DNA of 64,000 bases, from positions 62,001-126,000 of the forward strand of contig CH002695.1 of NCBI GenBank assembly GCA_000149265.1. Direction: 5' to 3'. The notes under the pieces were generated by a model that worked only from the letters and a program-made list of their open reading frames with translations, was not told where the DNA came from and did not search any database. Source of the DNA: Ciona savignyi (Eukaryota; Chordata; Ascidiacea; Phlebobranchia; Cionidae). This document shows, one piece after another, positions 1-14,985 of this stretch. Numbering within the stretch: the first letter of the stretch is position 1; the number at the start of each line of letters is the position of its first letter. The translations under genes and the position numbers were made by a program.

Positions 1-2054
1 AGTTCTTGCGGTTAAACGGCATAAGTTATATTCATGTATATCACCGGAAATGGAAAACTCAAGGGGCATTAACAAAAAGGTGACAATGCATTGTATACAA
101 TTTATGGTATTTTAGTGGCAACTGGTAGATTTTCTCTGATTTAAATAGCTTACGCTCGCTCATTGCGCGGCTCGCCAGGTCGTCAGGTGGCTTAACAACG
201 GACCTCAACCTACCGTTATTGACGATCACAAAAAATAAATATGGCGAGTTCCAGAAGGGCATTCGTCAGATTATCCAGAGCCCACTATGTGATTTCCTTG
301 AGCATTTTGGTGTGTTTAATTACGAGGTTTCCTTAAAGTAGTAGAACCCATTAGGGCACTAGGTTCTGGCAATGCCCAAGGACACAGCCGACTATCAAGC
401 GCCTAGTTTTGAACTCTTCGGCCAAAAAGTCGACTCACTAACCCACTAGGCTAATCGCTAGAAGTATTTTGTTGTTATTGTTCAGTTGGAAGGACTCGCT
501 TGTTAAACTTTTAGTTGCAATGGGGTGCATTAGTCAAGTGGGTTAGTTAAAGGGGGTCAGTTTTCATAGGACCGATAAACCACACCGAACGTTTTACAAC
601 TCCCTGGAAACAAACATGAAATGTTTTCCTATTATAAGTGATTCTACATTCAACATAATAACATAACATCTGATAACTCCCTCGCCATACAAAAAATAAC
701 AAATTACGAAAGAGCTTACGTATTTAATGTTATCGAAAAGCTAAAATATAAGAATCGCTAACATGTCGGGGATATAGAAAAATACGGCCAATATTTCTCA
801 AGCTTCTGGTAAATTGTAGAATTTAGATTTCGCATAACCAGAGCTTAAAATCACGGTAGGCACCATTGTTGGGCCGAATCCGATTAAAAACGTATAAAAA
901 GACGATTAAAAAAACAAAATATCGGCAACGGTCAAGCTGTTCGACACACCATGACAAACGATTGTGGGAATCGACAGAGAGCTGGTATAAGTGCAACGTA
1001 CTCGGATACTATAACCTTGGAAGTTTGAAGTGGTGGTGGTCATAACGTGGTAATCATTGCGCTGCAAGACTATCAAACGCGCGGGGTTAGCTAGCAGGAG
1101 AGAAAGGAAAACGGCTTCTTCGGATTTTTAGGGGGTTCGTTGGGTCAAAAGTTTACGGAAGTACTAATTTAGAGTTTTTGGGGGGGGAAATTAAACGATT
1201 TTTGTCATTTGTTTTAGGCTTGGGACGATTCGATTTCGATATAAAAGTGTTTCAGCATTTTATGTTGTGTGTTTTGCCAAACTGTTGTGTGTGTGTGTGT
1301 TACGCTTGAACAATACGCGTGTTTTAAACTGTGTATATATGAAGGAAGTATAAGTTCGCCAATCGTGTTCGCTTCCAGCCATTAATAAACTAAGCGTTTA
1401 CAAGTTTCGCAATCAAGGCGGGACATGTATATAGTGCAGGACATAAAATTAGTTGCTCATTGTAAAGGCCGCAGCTTATTGTCGGGCGATTTGAAACCGG
1501 AATGTGGTTAGCATCAAAGTAAATTTACAATTTACAAAGGTTCTAGTGCAAAGGTGGAAAAAAAGATCGATTCAAGTTAAATCGATGGTTTTATAACGTC
1601 GGGGAAGCAACGTTGTTATGCGGCGAACATGCACCTGGATTCCCGTGTGGAAGAGAAGACAACGTCGGCCTTGGTTAAATCGCTACGAAATGGCGTTAAA
1701 ATTATCCGTCGATGGCTGTCATAGTTGCGTAATTCGACAAAGGCACTGAGAGCGCTCGTCGCAAATGATGCAATACTTTTGGAGAATCGAAATTACTGCG
1801 AACAGTTGCATAGCAAAAAATCGGGCTCTTAGGGTTCGTAGGGTTGTGGTTACAGTAAAATGTGCTTGACAATTTTGCATGAAGTCCGGAACGTTACGCA
1901 TAGAAAGCAAAATCCAATAAAACGATAAAAACAAAAGAAGAAATCGTCGGGTGTTTGGTCGGTCGAATTGGAATACCGGTGACTCAACAGCGACGTCCAA
2001 CGGCTGGAAATGTTGGTCGAATTTTGCTGAAAACTCAACTTTCCAACAGTGGCG
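1..2054. other. Intergenic region, no supported gene
   Basis: No reading frame here has recognisable protein similarity or a convincing splice pattern. The region includes the downstream flank, and probably the 3' UTR, of the multikinase gene whose stop codon is at 2055-2057 on the minus strand. Decayed minus-strand SINE sequence is visible around 40-80 and 300-440. A short (GT)n run lies at about 1285-1300. A 31-codon open frame starting at about 1630 on the plus strand has no support. Confidence 0.6.
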
Positions 2055-5000
2055 TCACAGCTGCTTAAGCACCTTGCGGAAATACACGATGAGGTTATGA
2101 AGTCCGTAGATGTAATCAACGTCTAAGCGCGGCTCCTCAAACACGTGGGCGAAATCGATCATTCTGGAAAAAAATGGGAGATCATAGTAACGGGCTCTGT
2201 GTATTTTAAACCGGAAGACAAAAAAAAGGTTAGTTTGTTAGTTTAGTTGTTTATAAAATAAAAACTTAACTAATACACTAAGCCTCGAAGAAAAGTGTGC
2301 GGTGAAGAGACCCGTGCAAACCGGTCGTTGGTAATGGGTTTTCAAACCTAAAAATTCCTGTTGCTGGAAAGGGCTAATCATAAATAAAGATTCAAATTGA
2401 GCGAGCACAATTGAACTGACTGATTCCGGGATCTTATACAGCAGAGCTCTGTGCGTTTAATTACGGCAACCGCGTCACTCTCAACTTTGTTTAGTCGGAA
2501 GTGCTTTATATTACGTATTACGACGTAACAAACTCAGTTCGCGTAGCAGACTTCCTTCCGTCTCTGGAAAGACGTTTCGGTAACGGGATAGATGTGATTG
2601 GTGTGTTGTGTAAGAAGATACGACGAAATGTACAAGAAGGTTCGCGTCTAACGGACGTAATCAGGTGAAGTTTAATATCTAAGCGATTGACCGCTTAACC
2701 GTACCGATATCTTAATGCTGTTTTATGTTTATAATATTACAGTAATTACCAAAACCTTGTTTTATTCGAGGGTACTTTAATTGCTGATCAAAACAACCCG
2801 CGTTTTGGGCCAAGTGGTCAATCACAGAAGATTACCTCACGTCCACGATCTCGGGTGGGAATCTGTACTTCAGGTCACGTGTCGACTCCTCTACTCGGCG
2901 GCTCAAGGAAGTGACGAACTCGTTACGCACGGCAGCGCTTTGCCGACGATTCTTCGTTTCGGCCTCACTGGAATAGCTGCCAAGAAAAACGCGGATAGTT
3001 AGATTTGAAAGTAATTAGGCAGCCGGCAGAGCTATAACAGCTAAGAATCTTTTACAGCTGATGCCAATTTTAAACACCTCGTTATTAAAGCGTGTGAAAT
3101 TATGCTTCCTTTATAAAAAATATCTTCGTTTATTAAGTGCGTTTGGTGGCACTCCCGTAAACGACACTTCACCCATTATATGGTTCATTAAAACAATAAT
3201 CAGTGTAAAGGCAGCCACGCACCGTATAAAACCTGTACAGAAAGAAATAATAAAAATTACCCGGATTCTCTGCCAGTTCCGGAGCTGAGCGCGACACCAC
3301 GTGACTCACGTGACCCAGTGTCGTTGATTTCAGCTGGTTGTGAAAATATAGAAATCTTATATCAATGATACACAACAGAGAGCATGCACACCAATATTTC
3401 TATCACAAATTAAAACTTGAAAGAGTTTTTTAGATTTCTAAAACCGATATGAAAGAGAATTTATGGTACGATAAAGCAGGTTTCAGCTCAAATGTACCAC
3501 TGCACCTGCTATATCGACAAATTATTTAGAACATAAAAGGAAAAGACATACAGGAAGCCTGGATCTGCTCCAAGTGTTGAGTGGAGTCGGAGTTGATGAC
3601 GTCACTTCCCTCCACTTCAATTAGACTTGGATTTGGAAGTTTCACACTTCCATCTGCTGAATAATTGTTGCACAACTTATAAACAAAGCAAAATAGAAGT
3701 CGGACGTTTCAAACATATTCAAATACAGATAGGTTAGTTTACAAAGACGTAAATAAATCTTTTTATCCAAAATTATTAAGGGCAAGTAAAAATAAGAGAA
3801 ACACAGTATTGTTTAGTTTTGAAAATTATAAAAACAAACAGTTACATGTTAACAAATTGAGATAAAATATTGAAAGATAGCATCAAATTCTTGCGTGGAA
3901 GTCAGAAACACAGACATATTGTTAAAATACCAACATATGTCACATCGGAATAAATGCCTTTGTGCCTACAATACTGCCCCTACAGTGAACCCACAGTGGA
4001 GCCACTTGTGTAAGATACATGGCAAATACTAATCATACAGGACAAGCAAATTAATTATTTAGATAGACACAAAGGGCATTAGATGGGCACTTACACAATA
4101 TAAGTGAAAATTTAATGACAACACATTGATTTAGTGGTGACTGCACCAGAGTTAGCCAGGGTGATCATTTATACGATTCTAGACGGTTTGTTCTACAAGT
4201 TAGGTGTTAGTCATGATGGAAGTTATCACAGTGCAAATTTGTAAATTACAATTATGACTATGACTCCCCGGTTTATTTCATCTTGATAATAAGCATTTAA
4301 CATGTATTTCCAAGTAATAGACAATAGCATTACAATAGGCGCCGCTTATTATGACCACTGATAATAAGACCAGTCGCTTATTATGACCTATTCGGTATGG
4401 TCGGTAATTTTTTCATTTAAAATTCTCCGTTTAATATAACCAAATTTCGCATAATATGACCAACATTTTCTTCATCTCTCTTATTACAATGCAGTATTTT
4501 TTTGCTACACACTTATAACTTCGCCTTTTCAACATGGGTGTTTTCTGTATGAATGCATGCTGCATGTGCACTCTGTACTGTGTCTTAATGGCAAAATAGT
4601 CACATCGCTATCATGTACATTAACACAGTCGTACTGTATTCATTGTTTCAAATTGTACTATGTTTACTACTAACGTCACACTGTTACTTCAGTAAAAGGA
4701 TAAATTTGATGGTATTTGTACTTCATGGGGCTTAAGGTGTCGATTCAGGCGCAGTTATGGGACTTTTTATGACCATTTAGATATTGTGACCAAAATGGCA
4801 TGGTTCCAAGGTGGTCATATTAAGCGCCACCTACTGTATCAGCAAACAATTTGCTTTCAACATTTTGGCATTTAATCAATCATATGTATCATTACTAGCA
4901 ATTCTCAGGGTATATTAGAAGGACTATTTGAAGTCAAAATCGTACCTTTCGTTTAAGATATGATTATTTTTAACATTAAGTTGTGATATCGAATGATGGG

Positions 5001-8000
5001 ATAATGTCTTGGATATGAAATATATGATTTCTGCTTTAAATGGCTTGAATCTCTATCAGCACCAGATCAGTTTTGTTTAACAAACATAAATTAAATCATT
5101 TCACTACATTACAAATGTGATCACCATACTTTAAGACACTATGTTCTTTTAAAAGTATTCAAACATTTCAAAACTCCTTCAAATCCCAGGAGTGTTACTG
5201 CTACATGCTGTCTGCTATGTTGCTCTAACAATGCTCATTGTGTATCTTGTAACAATAATTGATTTCCCCTCCATTAAATTTTAATTGATCAGATCCATTC
5301 CGTAAAAGAAAAGATGTGCGAATTGGACCAATTTCTCTTTAATTACCATATCTAATGCCAACTAAAATTCTTAAAAAAGTAAAATTCTAAGTAAATGTTG
5401 AACTAAGGTTAATTTTCATTTGTTGAACTAACGGTTTAATTCTGTCATGTTAACTGGGTGTTTTACATTACGTAAAACAAGATATTCAATCTAGCATGAT
5501 CCATATGTACAAGAGCAAACATGCAATGCAGATAAACTTTGTGCAGAAACCTTTCAATGAAGAAGTCATTTTAAATGTGTTCATTTAAACCATAGGTTGC
5601 TTAATTAGTGTCTCAGAGGTAAATAAATTATGAATGCAATTTAATGGGTAATCAAATCAAGAAACTTTTTTGATATAAAAAGTCCAAAGTTGAATTCATG
5701 CTTACATGTGTTCCATGAGCTATAATCTGAAATAACAAACAAATAGTTGAATTACCGATGCCAAGTTTGGATCGCTCTTCTTCCGGACCCTGGTTGAGGA
5801 AGCGGCGGATCGTCTCCAAGTAGCTCGATGGAGGGGAGAGCTTCATCTGACGATATTTATGGATGAACTCCTCATCAGAGTCGGAGGAGCCGTCGAAGAA
5901 CTCACCCTCGTATATAAGGAGAAGAGAGGAGGAGTAGAACTGATACCTGCGGACGATGTAGCGTGTAGGAATAACAAATATTTTCGATTTGGTGGCAATT
6001 AACCACATCTTAATGAAATGATTACAACCTTACTTTTTGATTCTACGAATTTGAAATTAAGTGCCTTGTAGAACAAAATAAGTTTTATTTAAATATTCTT
6101 ATTCAAAATTAGTGATAGAATCTGTTTTTTTTTTCAATAAATAGTGATGTTGACACCAATAATCATTTTTTGTCTTTGTTTGACCCATTTTTTGTAATAT
6201 TTATAGCGCCACCTTTTGGCATACTTTTCTTTCTTTGATCGTTCTCTCCAGTTTACAATGTTTATGTTAAAGGTTCCAAGATGCTATTTTAGCAGTTATG
6301 TAGGATAATCAGCCTTTTCAATTTAATCTCAATTTGTAGCCTTAATGTGTTTTGTTTATTAGAGACAATATATAAATAAATTTAACCTCATAACTTTACT
6401 GTTAAAATTCTCTAGTGTTTACTGGCTTGATACACCTTTTGAAACTAGAATGGAACATGAGATATTTACATTAAGTTGTCAACCGTCGTAGTTATTTCAT
6501 TATACTCAGTAGATTTCGTTACCGATATTTTAAGGGACCGTTTTGACTTTTGAATCTATTTGATAGAAGCAACATCATTTAACTTAAGTCCAACCATATA
6601 CCTTGGTGGGTTATTGTCTCAACCAGGGAAGTAGGTTTGAAACTGGTTGCAAATTAGTTGGTTGTTTCCCTGGATAAGGCAATCAGTAGACATTGCCTGC
6701 GCCCAGTGGATTAATGGGTTTTACCAAAATTGAAGAGATGTCTCAATCTTTGGCTATATGTTAAATAACCCTTGGGTTTTTCCATTTATGCGGATAAACA
6801 TAATTATACTAACCTATGCCATTTAATACCTACTGACAAAATTTTGGACCACCCAAGAATTGAACCAATCACTTTACATTTATAAACAACGTAAATTCTA
6901 ATTGAGTGAGGCTAAAAGTGTTTTAAAGGTCAGTTGTGGAAAGTAAAATAATTAACAAATTTAGTAACCTTCCATTTATTATTTTTCTGCAAAGGAAATG
7001 GCTGTGGAATTTAATGAATTTTAATTTTTGATACATGATATCAACAACAAGATTACTGAATCTAAATATACACAGACGTTCCCTATTTAAGCCGATTATA
7101 GAATGAATGATTTAATACAGAAAAACAACTACCACAGTCTATATATTATGTAAAGCATAAAAATAGATAATTGTTTTGGGAAAAAGTTAAACAAACAAAA
7201 ATGAGATTATAGAGATTAATAGGCTTTAAAATGCCAGAAACATTATACAAATCTGTTTGGATTACCAAAAAAAGTTCATTTATTTCGTTTAATGGAAAGT
7301 TCTCTCAAAACATGTAGAAATATAAAACAGGTTGAAATTGCCATTACTTAGGGGCAGGATTTAATGAAGACAAAATGCGGTAATGCTTCTGCATGACTAC
7401 GAACTCGAGGTATTCTTACAATAGCTGGATCTGCAGTGGCCTGTAGGGTGTCATAACCTCCAATATAAACATAACATCATGGTGTGTTGCATCGTGGTAA
7501 TAAACAGTGATGGTAATCACTGGTTTTACACTGTTCCTTTGACATAAAGTTATTTTGGTCTTAAGTGTGTTTGGATGTGTTTATTTTATGCAGGTATAAA
7601 AATATTCTAACATTTTTTTGCGATTAAGAGCAGGAATATTAACGAGTTTACCAGCAAACAAAGGTCTGGATCAAGTTACAAAACATTCCTTTAACATTAA
7701 CTATGTAAATTTATGTTTGTTTTTCAAGAGTACCATATTAAAATTTAGGTAATTCAAATAAATGTATCATATGCATCTGTAAACCAACTAATTGCTGGAT
7801 AATTTGTGATTTATGAGGTTTTTTTTAAATGATTCTACATATGTTATTGCGAGTAACCAATGATTTCAGACATCAATCAAGGTGAATGTACCAACCACCA
7901 TTACACCAAGGTGTTAAAATCCTTTAAAACACAGTGATATTGAATTGAAAGTAACAAAAATGGTGATAGAAGCTTTACTTAATAAAGCTGGTGGTAGACC

Positions 8001-11000
8001 AACTTTTTAATCACATTTATGCTAAATACGTCAGCAAAACTATGACTGGCACTTCCAAGAAAATGTTTATGTCATAGAATGATAATACAATATAACCTAA
8101 TGCTAGTTGACAAAGTAATACCACAAATTATACCAGCAGTAATTATAAGGATTCCAACCAACAACAGCTTTGCATAAGATTGAATGGCATGTGAGCGCGA
8201 GACATTGTGCATGAATTATTCAAACATTTTAGTGATGTTTTTAATACATCAACTCACATTTCCATTTACATATTATGGGCCTATATCTTGTTTTATACTA
8301 CTGCCTTATAAGTTTCACAAGCATTTATTTTAACATAATTCTTTTTTTTTAAATTAACTATTTAAGCATTTTGTTTACTGGACAGAATTAATCTATTATG
8401 GGAAAAAGAACTTTCAATTTGCAATGCCACTGGGATTAGATTACATAAAATAATTTATTCTTTGGAAACTAACCACAACAAAAACATGATAATTAATATA
8501 AAAAGACTGATACAGAAAAGTTAAACTAAATAGAACACCTAAAGTTGTTTAACACAGAGCGCCAGTGTGTTATTGGAGCTAAAATACTGAAAAGACAGTT
8601 GTTGGCTCACATAGTTTCCAGTGTAAACAATTATGATTGACGGACACTGATCGATTACGTGTCTTGTAACAGATTTGTGCTCGAAAAATCAGTTTGTATC
8701 ATCTTTGTTGAACAATTCAATTATTGATTTTGACGTAGAGAACTGTGAAATTATTACACAGATACTTATCTCTGAAACGATACACCTGATGTACGTATTT
8801 TGTGGCTTAAAAACAAGATTTTTTTAAAGGTCTGATCCTTAAAAATGGTTAAAGAATTTCAGTTCAAAAGTTGAGTACAGCCAGGTAACAACAGCATCCT
8901 GTGTTGTGCTGCTGGAACAGAAGAGCCAACGCATATCATGATTTTATCACACATACGATGTCGGATTGGTAACAACCACACCTTATGATGTAATAGTATC
9001 AAGACAATGGCAGGTTTGTGCAATTGCAGGCATTGCAATGTGGGGGTGAGTCCCGCCATGTTGCGCCTGTTTAAAGGCGCGGCGTGTGTAAACAATCGGC
9101 ATGTAGACACGATGTGTACATCTCAGCGGCATAAGCCAAACCGAGTTACTTATAATCGAAAGCCACGAAGGAATTTCTGCATCTGCTCTGTGGTTTGGAA
9201 AAATTCCGCTGTACACATCTGTGCCACAGTACAACTAATAATTATCACATATTTTTGTACAAAAATAAGATCTAATTGCAGCCTCTTTTGCAACAGAGTA
9301 TCATAAACATGCGTAACTAAATACATTAAAAACGTTACATCAGTCATAAAGATTATGAATCAATGTATCATTGCAATGAACAATGAGCAATGTGTCCAAT
9401 CATTTAATTTAACAGGCATTAAACAATAAAGTTGCAAAACAAAGATCAATGACGTGACATGCGCACAATATAATGTTTACAGCCGATGTATAAATATATA
9501 AACTAACTTTACAAGTCAGTTTCGTATTAACCGTAAAATTGTAATGTGCTATTCTTGACTTTAAAACGACTGTTCCAGTTAAGCATAAAGCTTAGATGTC
9601 AATTTTTTTATGTTTTTATGTCCATGATCACTGTGATATCAGTGTGACCTAATTGCAACCAGTTTAAAATATGGAAAACATTAATGTGGAAACATAACAA
9701 AATAAGCAACTTCAAATAGATAAACTGTACTTGTAAAACCACAAATTCGTCATAATGCAATTCAAGAGTCTTTTTAAGTAAAGTATAATTTGTATAATGC
9801 CATCCACTTTTTTATGAAGGGATGACATGCTATCCCTGCCGACTCGGGATTCATCGCCTATGACATGCATTAGAATTTACCTTTTTTGAGATTCGAACCA
9901 GCTTAATATCATCTCCAATCGTTGAATAAAAGCCTTCACGATGTACTTCTTCCATGGAATATTTCCAGACAGAAATAAATCGAGTCCTTGAAATAAAACA
10001 AAGAACATTAATATGCACGAGATACTAACCATTTAGTTGCTGGTGTTTTTGACAATACAAGGTAATTCATTATAATTGAAGGAGAAAGGTATCTTGCATT
10101 GCGAAAGCAATATTAACCCAAACAATCATGTTTATTTCTATTCATAGGGCTAAAGTGCCTGTAACCCACATCACATACAAACAAAAAAACATAGATGATC
10201 AATGATCATATTTCGCATACCGGTCCCAGTTAAAGCATAACAACTTTTGCCCCGTTCCCAAATGCCATTTTTAATGAAATTTTGGTTTCTTTATTAAAAA
10301 ATTTCATATGAAAGATTTTCAGAATACAGCAAAATGTGGAATAAGATTTGGACTGAGTCCTTATTTTATGATACATTTATTTTGTATATATTTTTGTACA
10401 TACATATATTTAGTTTCGGCTGTAAATTTGTCAACGATAACCTAGAGCGTGTTGCTAACCATAGCATAATATTTTTTGTTACTAGTGTAAACATTACAGT
10501 GACTGATTACCTACATTTATAATAAATATAAATTTCTGAAAGAAAAACAAACAGTTGAGCACATTTAAATGGGTTTCAAAGTAGAATCATCACCAGGCAA
10601 CAACAGAAATGATCAATATAAGCATCGGCGACTACAGTAATATGTTCAACTACATTATCATCTGGATCTATGTGTTTGAACAATATGGACCTTTTGGTAA
10701 AGGAAATGAATGTTGTACACTCGTACTTTATTACATATAGTTAAAGGCACACATAATTGATTTCACTTTCCAAAAAAATCTGTTATTGATGTGTCTATTG
10801 GGTGATGCAATCTGCTTTGTGGTGTATCTTTAATTTAAAGTGTATATATATATATATCGGTACCTTCGGTAATTCTGTCTTTTGATAAAGATCTGCCGTA
10901 CTTCTTATCATAGAATATTGCTTCATTAGGTGAAGGACCTGACACCTGAATACAAATTTATTATGTAACTGTAAACATCATAATTGGGTATTATTATGTC

Positions 11001-14000
11001 ACCTCTGAAGTGTAATTCTCATATAACTTAATATATAGCCAGCAAATAAAGTGTGCAAAGTTGGAAAGGTTGATTTACAATTGGAAAAATACAAAAGAGG
11101 GAAAGGTATTGAAGTCCACAGGTCTCCTTTGACACTGGACCTTGACTAAATATTAGCATAGATAACATTGATATTTAAACAGTGGATTAACTAAAGGGAG
11201 AATGGTGGCGGAATAATAGAATTTGTACAAGGTGAGGTGAGGAAACTTTTCAATTCTGACATTCCTATTGCTTACACATCCATTAAGGCAACCGCTAGCT
11301 AAAAAGTGATAGAAGCAAGACCAGTCGCTATCTAGTAAACTGTGTCCTTTTCAAGCCATGTAGCTGTCATTGCCTAACCCCTTAGTGTAACATAGGTTAA
11401 ACAAAAACTGTACCAGTGTCTTCAATATAATAAATGCACTGTAATGGCCACAATACCCTGACAGTCAGCATGAGGAAAACTACCCATCTTACAAAGTAAG
11501 ACAGGTAGTCTGTTTTTTGCAATTTGCCAAGAATATCTTTTAACTCCTAACATGGGCTCTATATCAAATCTTACTCTCATTCCAAGTAGTTGAAATCCCA
11601 AATCATACAAGGGCGGGTACTTGGCACTTTCAATCGCACGTTTCTCCTGGTTTGCTTCAGGGTCATATGAAACACGCCCGATTTTGATGTCTAGAATGGA
11701 AGGGTTGCGAAATCTCCTGCAAGCATCTTCGAGCTTCATGTACGAATCTGAGAAGATTAATTCCGATATGTTTATACCATGTCACTATACACACAAAAAA
11801 TGGGCCTTGTCACTCACAATAAAAAAATAGATATATTAGATTTTTAATTTTAATTTAGCCTTTTAATTCAATTTATAACCTTAGTACAAACCATTTGGCA
11901 ACCTTAGTACATACAAATTTATAACCTTAGTACAAACCATTAGGTCTGGTGAAACAAAAAATATTCAACTCAACAATAATATATACAAACGTACAAGTAG
12001 GGACGGTGGTTCCCCCATCACCCACGGAAGACGCAGGAGGGGTCCACACACCCAGTAACTTGGGGAGGAATGGTTGGAGGGTGAGAAGCACAGGGTCGTC
12101 GCACTCTGGATCGAATATCTTCTGATAAAATCCAACTTCACGTTTACCCCTGGGGGGTGGCTGTACAGGCTTTAGTATGGAGCCATCCATATGTTGGAGC
12201 ATGCCTGCAACATAAGGAATTGCCTTTGGTATGGAAATGTTGTATACTATGAAAGGACATTTTTGTTGACAAATCTAATAGGGGGGGAATAGACATAACA
12301 AATTTAAAAGGAAAATGAGGTTGTTGGTAAATTGACATGTTGTCAGGTGAGGATTTATAAAGATATTGCAGCGTCAAAAAAATGGTGGGTTTTATTTTAT
12401 AAATACAATGAAATATGATCTGAGCCAGGTTAAACTAGTAAAGTACCATACCATACAAATACAGTACCATGAAACAGAATTTGACACAACGGCTTACACA
12501 GACAATTAAATTAGCTTTATAAACAGTAAAAATGGAATTGGCATGAATTTTGTGGTAAATCAAGTCCAAGTAGCTTCCTTTATCTTTCAAGACATCAACC
12601 TACGCACACTTCCATCCACACAGATGGTAGCCTATTATTAGAGTATTAATCAACACCTATTTACACATCACTGTTAATATACCAAACACCACTGAATGGC
12701 ATTTGTGTGTCATACGGTTATTAAGGTTTATAAAGTAACATCTGTCATCACACCACATTTCAGCAAGTTGGTTCAGAACTATAGTTAAACCAGTCCACAG
12801 ATGAACTAAAATATAAAAAAGCAAGTTTAAAGGTTTGTTGTATACACTGGACAACCGGAACGCTAGTTTTAACATATTTTTACATAAACCGTATCCGTTC
12901 ACAATAAGCTGGAAAATAAGACAATGGGTGTTTGTAAAATAGACGGTTTTGTAAAACATATTTTGGGCTCGGCTTATGGGGACATTTATACATACACAAA
13001 TTAAAACTTTATAAACAATTCTTTGAGCTAATAACTTTGTAGTTACCAAGATGGACTTGTTGGACATTGGGTGACTTATTTGCCGCAATCGAGACCAAAA
13101 ATTAAAACATGATACTTCAAGGCCAAAAAATGTTCTTAAATGCAGTTAAACTGCAATGCTCACTTGACTTTATATGCAGCAAGTTACATGGCGACAAACG
13201 GACATGTATGGTGGACCAACTGTACAAAATATGATGACTAAATAAGGTGAGTATGAATGCATTGGAGTATGCACACCAGGAAGTTATAAAGGATCACAAG
13301 AGTGTCATATCTCACTCCACTTGTAAAACAGTGAGATTTCCTGTTTGTCCAATTTTCTTTTCCTAACTTAGTAGTAAGTTTTATACCGATATTTATTGTG
13401 CAATGGATTACAGGATACCGGTACTCTAAGAGCTTAACTCAGTGGTTTGTTAATCTGAAAGTGTTTTGAAATAGAAATTACAATGCAGTTATCGTAAATA
13501 CATCAGTATGTGTAGTTGTGGCCAGAAAGTTAATAATTCATCTACTTTAAATATTGCACATGTGAAATACAGCGCTGGTAATCTGGTATATTTAGAACAT
13601 ACCAGTATGTTAAAACAATGTCCTTTTAATTATAGATGAGTACCACTAAAACAAATCAGTATGGTCACATGATATGTAGATTATGTACAATTTGGGATGA
13701 TATAAACACATCTATATATATATATATAACATTTATAAAACTCACTACAAGAAAATGTAATGTTCCAAAAACATTCAAAAATACTACCTTAATAAAACAG
13801 GTACACAAAATAAGAAAAGTTATGGAAAAAGTAACTGGGTGGGTCCAAAAAGAGATTTATGCAGTTTATATTTGAAGGTAACTGTTTGTAAAAGTGACCG
13901 GTTTTATGATTCTTATTCATTTTCATCAAGGTGTCGGGGGTTGAAGGTCATAACCAGACGGATGTTGTATTTTTAAATCTCCATTTTTTAATTAACAAAA

Positions 14001-14985
14001 ATATACAATAGGCCTACAACGTATATCAGTACAAGGCTTTAACACATTCATAGATAGAGATTTGTTTAGGCTTTGTTAAATTACAATTAATTTTAATTAT
14101 ATTTTACACATTTTTATCTAGTCTATTTAATATTGTTTTTTTTTTCATTTTCATTGCATCATGAAAATAAAAATATTTTTAGTTTAGAAAATATTAGTTT
14201 CAGTTTTTTTTATAAATCTTCATTCCAATATGAAATTAAAACTATTTAGGTATAAAAAGGACACACCAGTACAATATTTACACCCACCCTGCTATATCAT
14301 AATATGCAACTCAGCACATTACACATCAACAAACTTATTATTTTTGATCCGATTTGACTACCAGTACATTATGCAAAGTAATTGTCCAATATCACAAACA
14401 TTTTTAAATGTCGATATAAAACTTACCAATACCGAGTCGTCCCTGCCCATAGCGATGGCCTGCTACCTGGTGGGTAAGTGGACGGCATCCTCGTGGCAAT
14501 GGAGGGTTTGTACACCCAGCCCCATCATTTGCTGACCCCACTTCAGTTTCTGAAATGTTCATTACTTCAGTTAATATATAAATACAATAATATTTTTGCT
14601 CTCTAGTGTTTTTTGTCTCAAAATATTTTGTAGTTTGATAAATGATATTGAATCAAATATGGTATCGTAATTAAAAATTACAAACAATAGAACTGCACAA
14701 TCGCAATTGTTTAACCATCATCTATAAAGTTCTTATTTTTAAGGTTTAGATAGAAAATCTATACATAAATTTAAACTTCAGAAATAGTAAAGAATAATAA
14801 CCCAAGACATCTGTATTCTTTTGCAGCAGGTTTATCATTGTAGACCACAAGTCTGTTCTGTCACCTCCATTAAATGAAAGCACACCATGCATCGGTTTAT
14901 ATAACATCCACCCACCACTTTTTTCAGCCTCATCTGATGTTCTTTTTCTCTCTCCTGTCCTCAACTGTGGCAGGACCTTCGACAT
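2055..14985 (-). CDS. IPMK: Inositol polyphosphate multikinase (IPMK-like), 11 exons
   Basis: IPMK phosphorylates soluble inositol phosphates (IP3 to IP5) and can act on PIP2; it is usually nuclear. Exons, 5' to 3' on the minus strand: 14985-14916, 14549-14427, 12204-12022, 11747-11575, 10945-10864, 9986-9881, 5946-5756, 3653-3552, 3333-3261, 2976-2836, 2163-2055. They sum to 1353 nt (450 aa plus stop) with matching phases at every junction; human IPMK is 416 aa. Visible family features are HQVAGH near residue 55, QPPPRG in exon 3, the catalytic PxxxDxKxG motif as PSILDIKIG (about 141-149), YGRSL in exon 5, SSSLLLIYEG (about 251-260) and the C-terminal metal-site IDFAH (about 417-421). Residues 261-414 form the low-similarity acidic/polar insert typical of the family. 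The start ATG is the first in-frame Met and is the least certain part. Introns reach about 3.9 kb (5947-9880). Confidence 0.93.
4331..4838. mobile_element. MITE-like element in an IPMK intron
   Basis: A block of about 508 bp is bounded by imperfect terminal inverted repeats of about 24 nt. The left end reads tacaataggcgccgcttatt and the reverse complement of the right end reads tacagtaggtggcgcttaat; both continue into ATGACCAC. Extra subterminal copies of a TTATTATGACC-like motif occur near 4360-4390 and 4450. There is no coding capacity, so this would be a non-autonomous DNA transposon. It lies in the intron between the exons ending at 5756 and 3653. Confidence 0.7.
6600..6735 (+). repeat. 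Decayed SINE copy (head and middle)
   Basis: The sequence matches the middle of the window's SINE consensus (GAAACTGGT, then CAGTAGACATTGCCTG, then CCCAGTGGATTAATGGGTT) with many substitutions and no recognisable tail. It lies in an IPMK intron. Confidence 0.6.
8850..9350. other. IPMK intron segment with overlapping open frames
   Basis: Several overlapping open frames of 65-99 codons on both strands coincide here because the base composition is locally less AT-rich. None resembles a known protein or joins in phase with the multikinase exons, so I treat this as intron sequence, possibly a decayed insertion. Confidence 0.5.

Noticed and set aside
1630..1725. 31-codon plus-strand open frame
   Set aside because: Too short, with no similarity or splice partner.
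9007..9306. 99-codon plus-strand open frame with many Cys and His
   Set aside because: No regular zinc-finger spacing; overlapping frames on both strands suggest a composition effect inside an intron.
12657..13088. 143-codon minus-strand open frame in an IPMK intron
   Set aside because: No recognisable domain, AT-rich codon use, and it does not join in phase with flanking exons.
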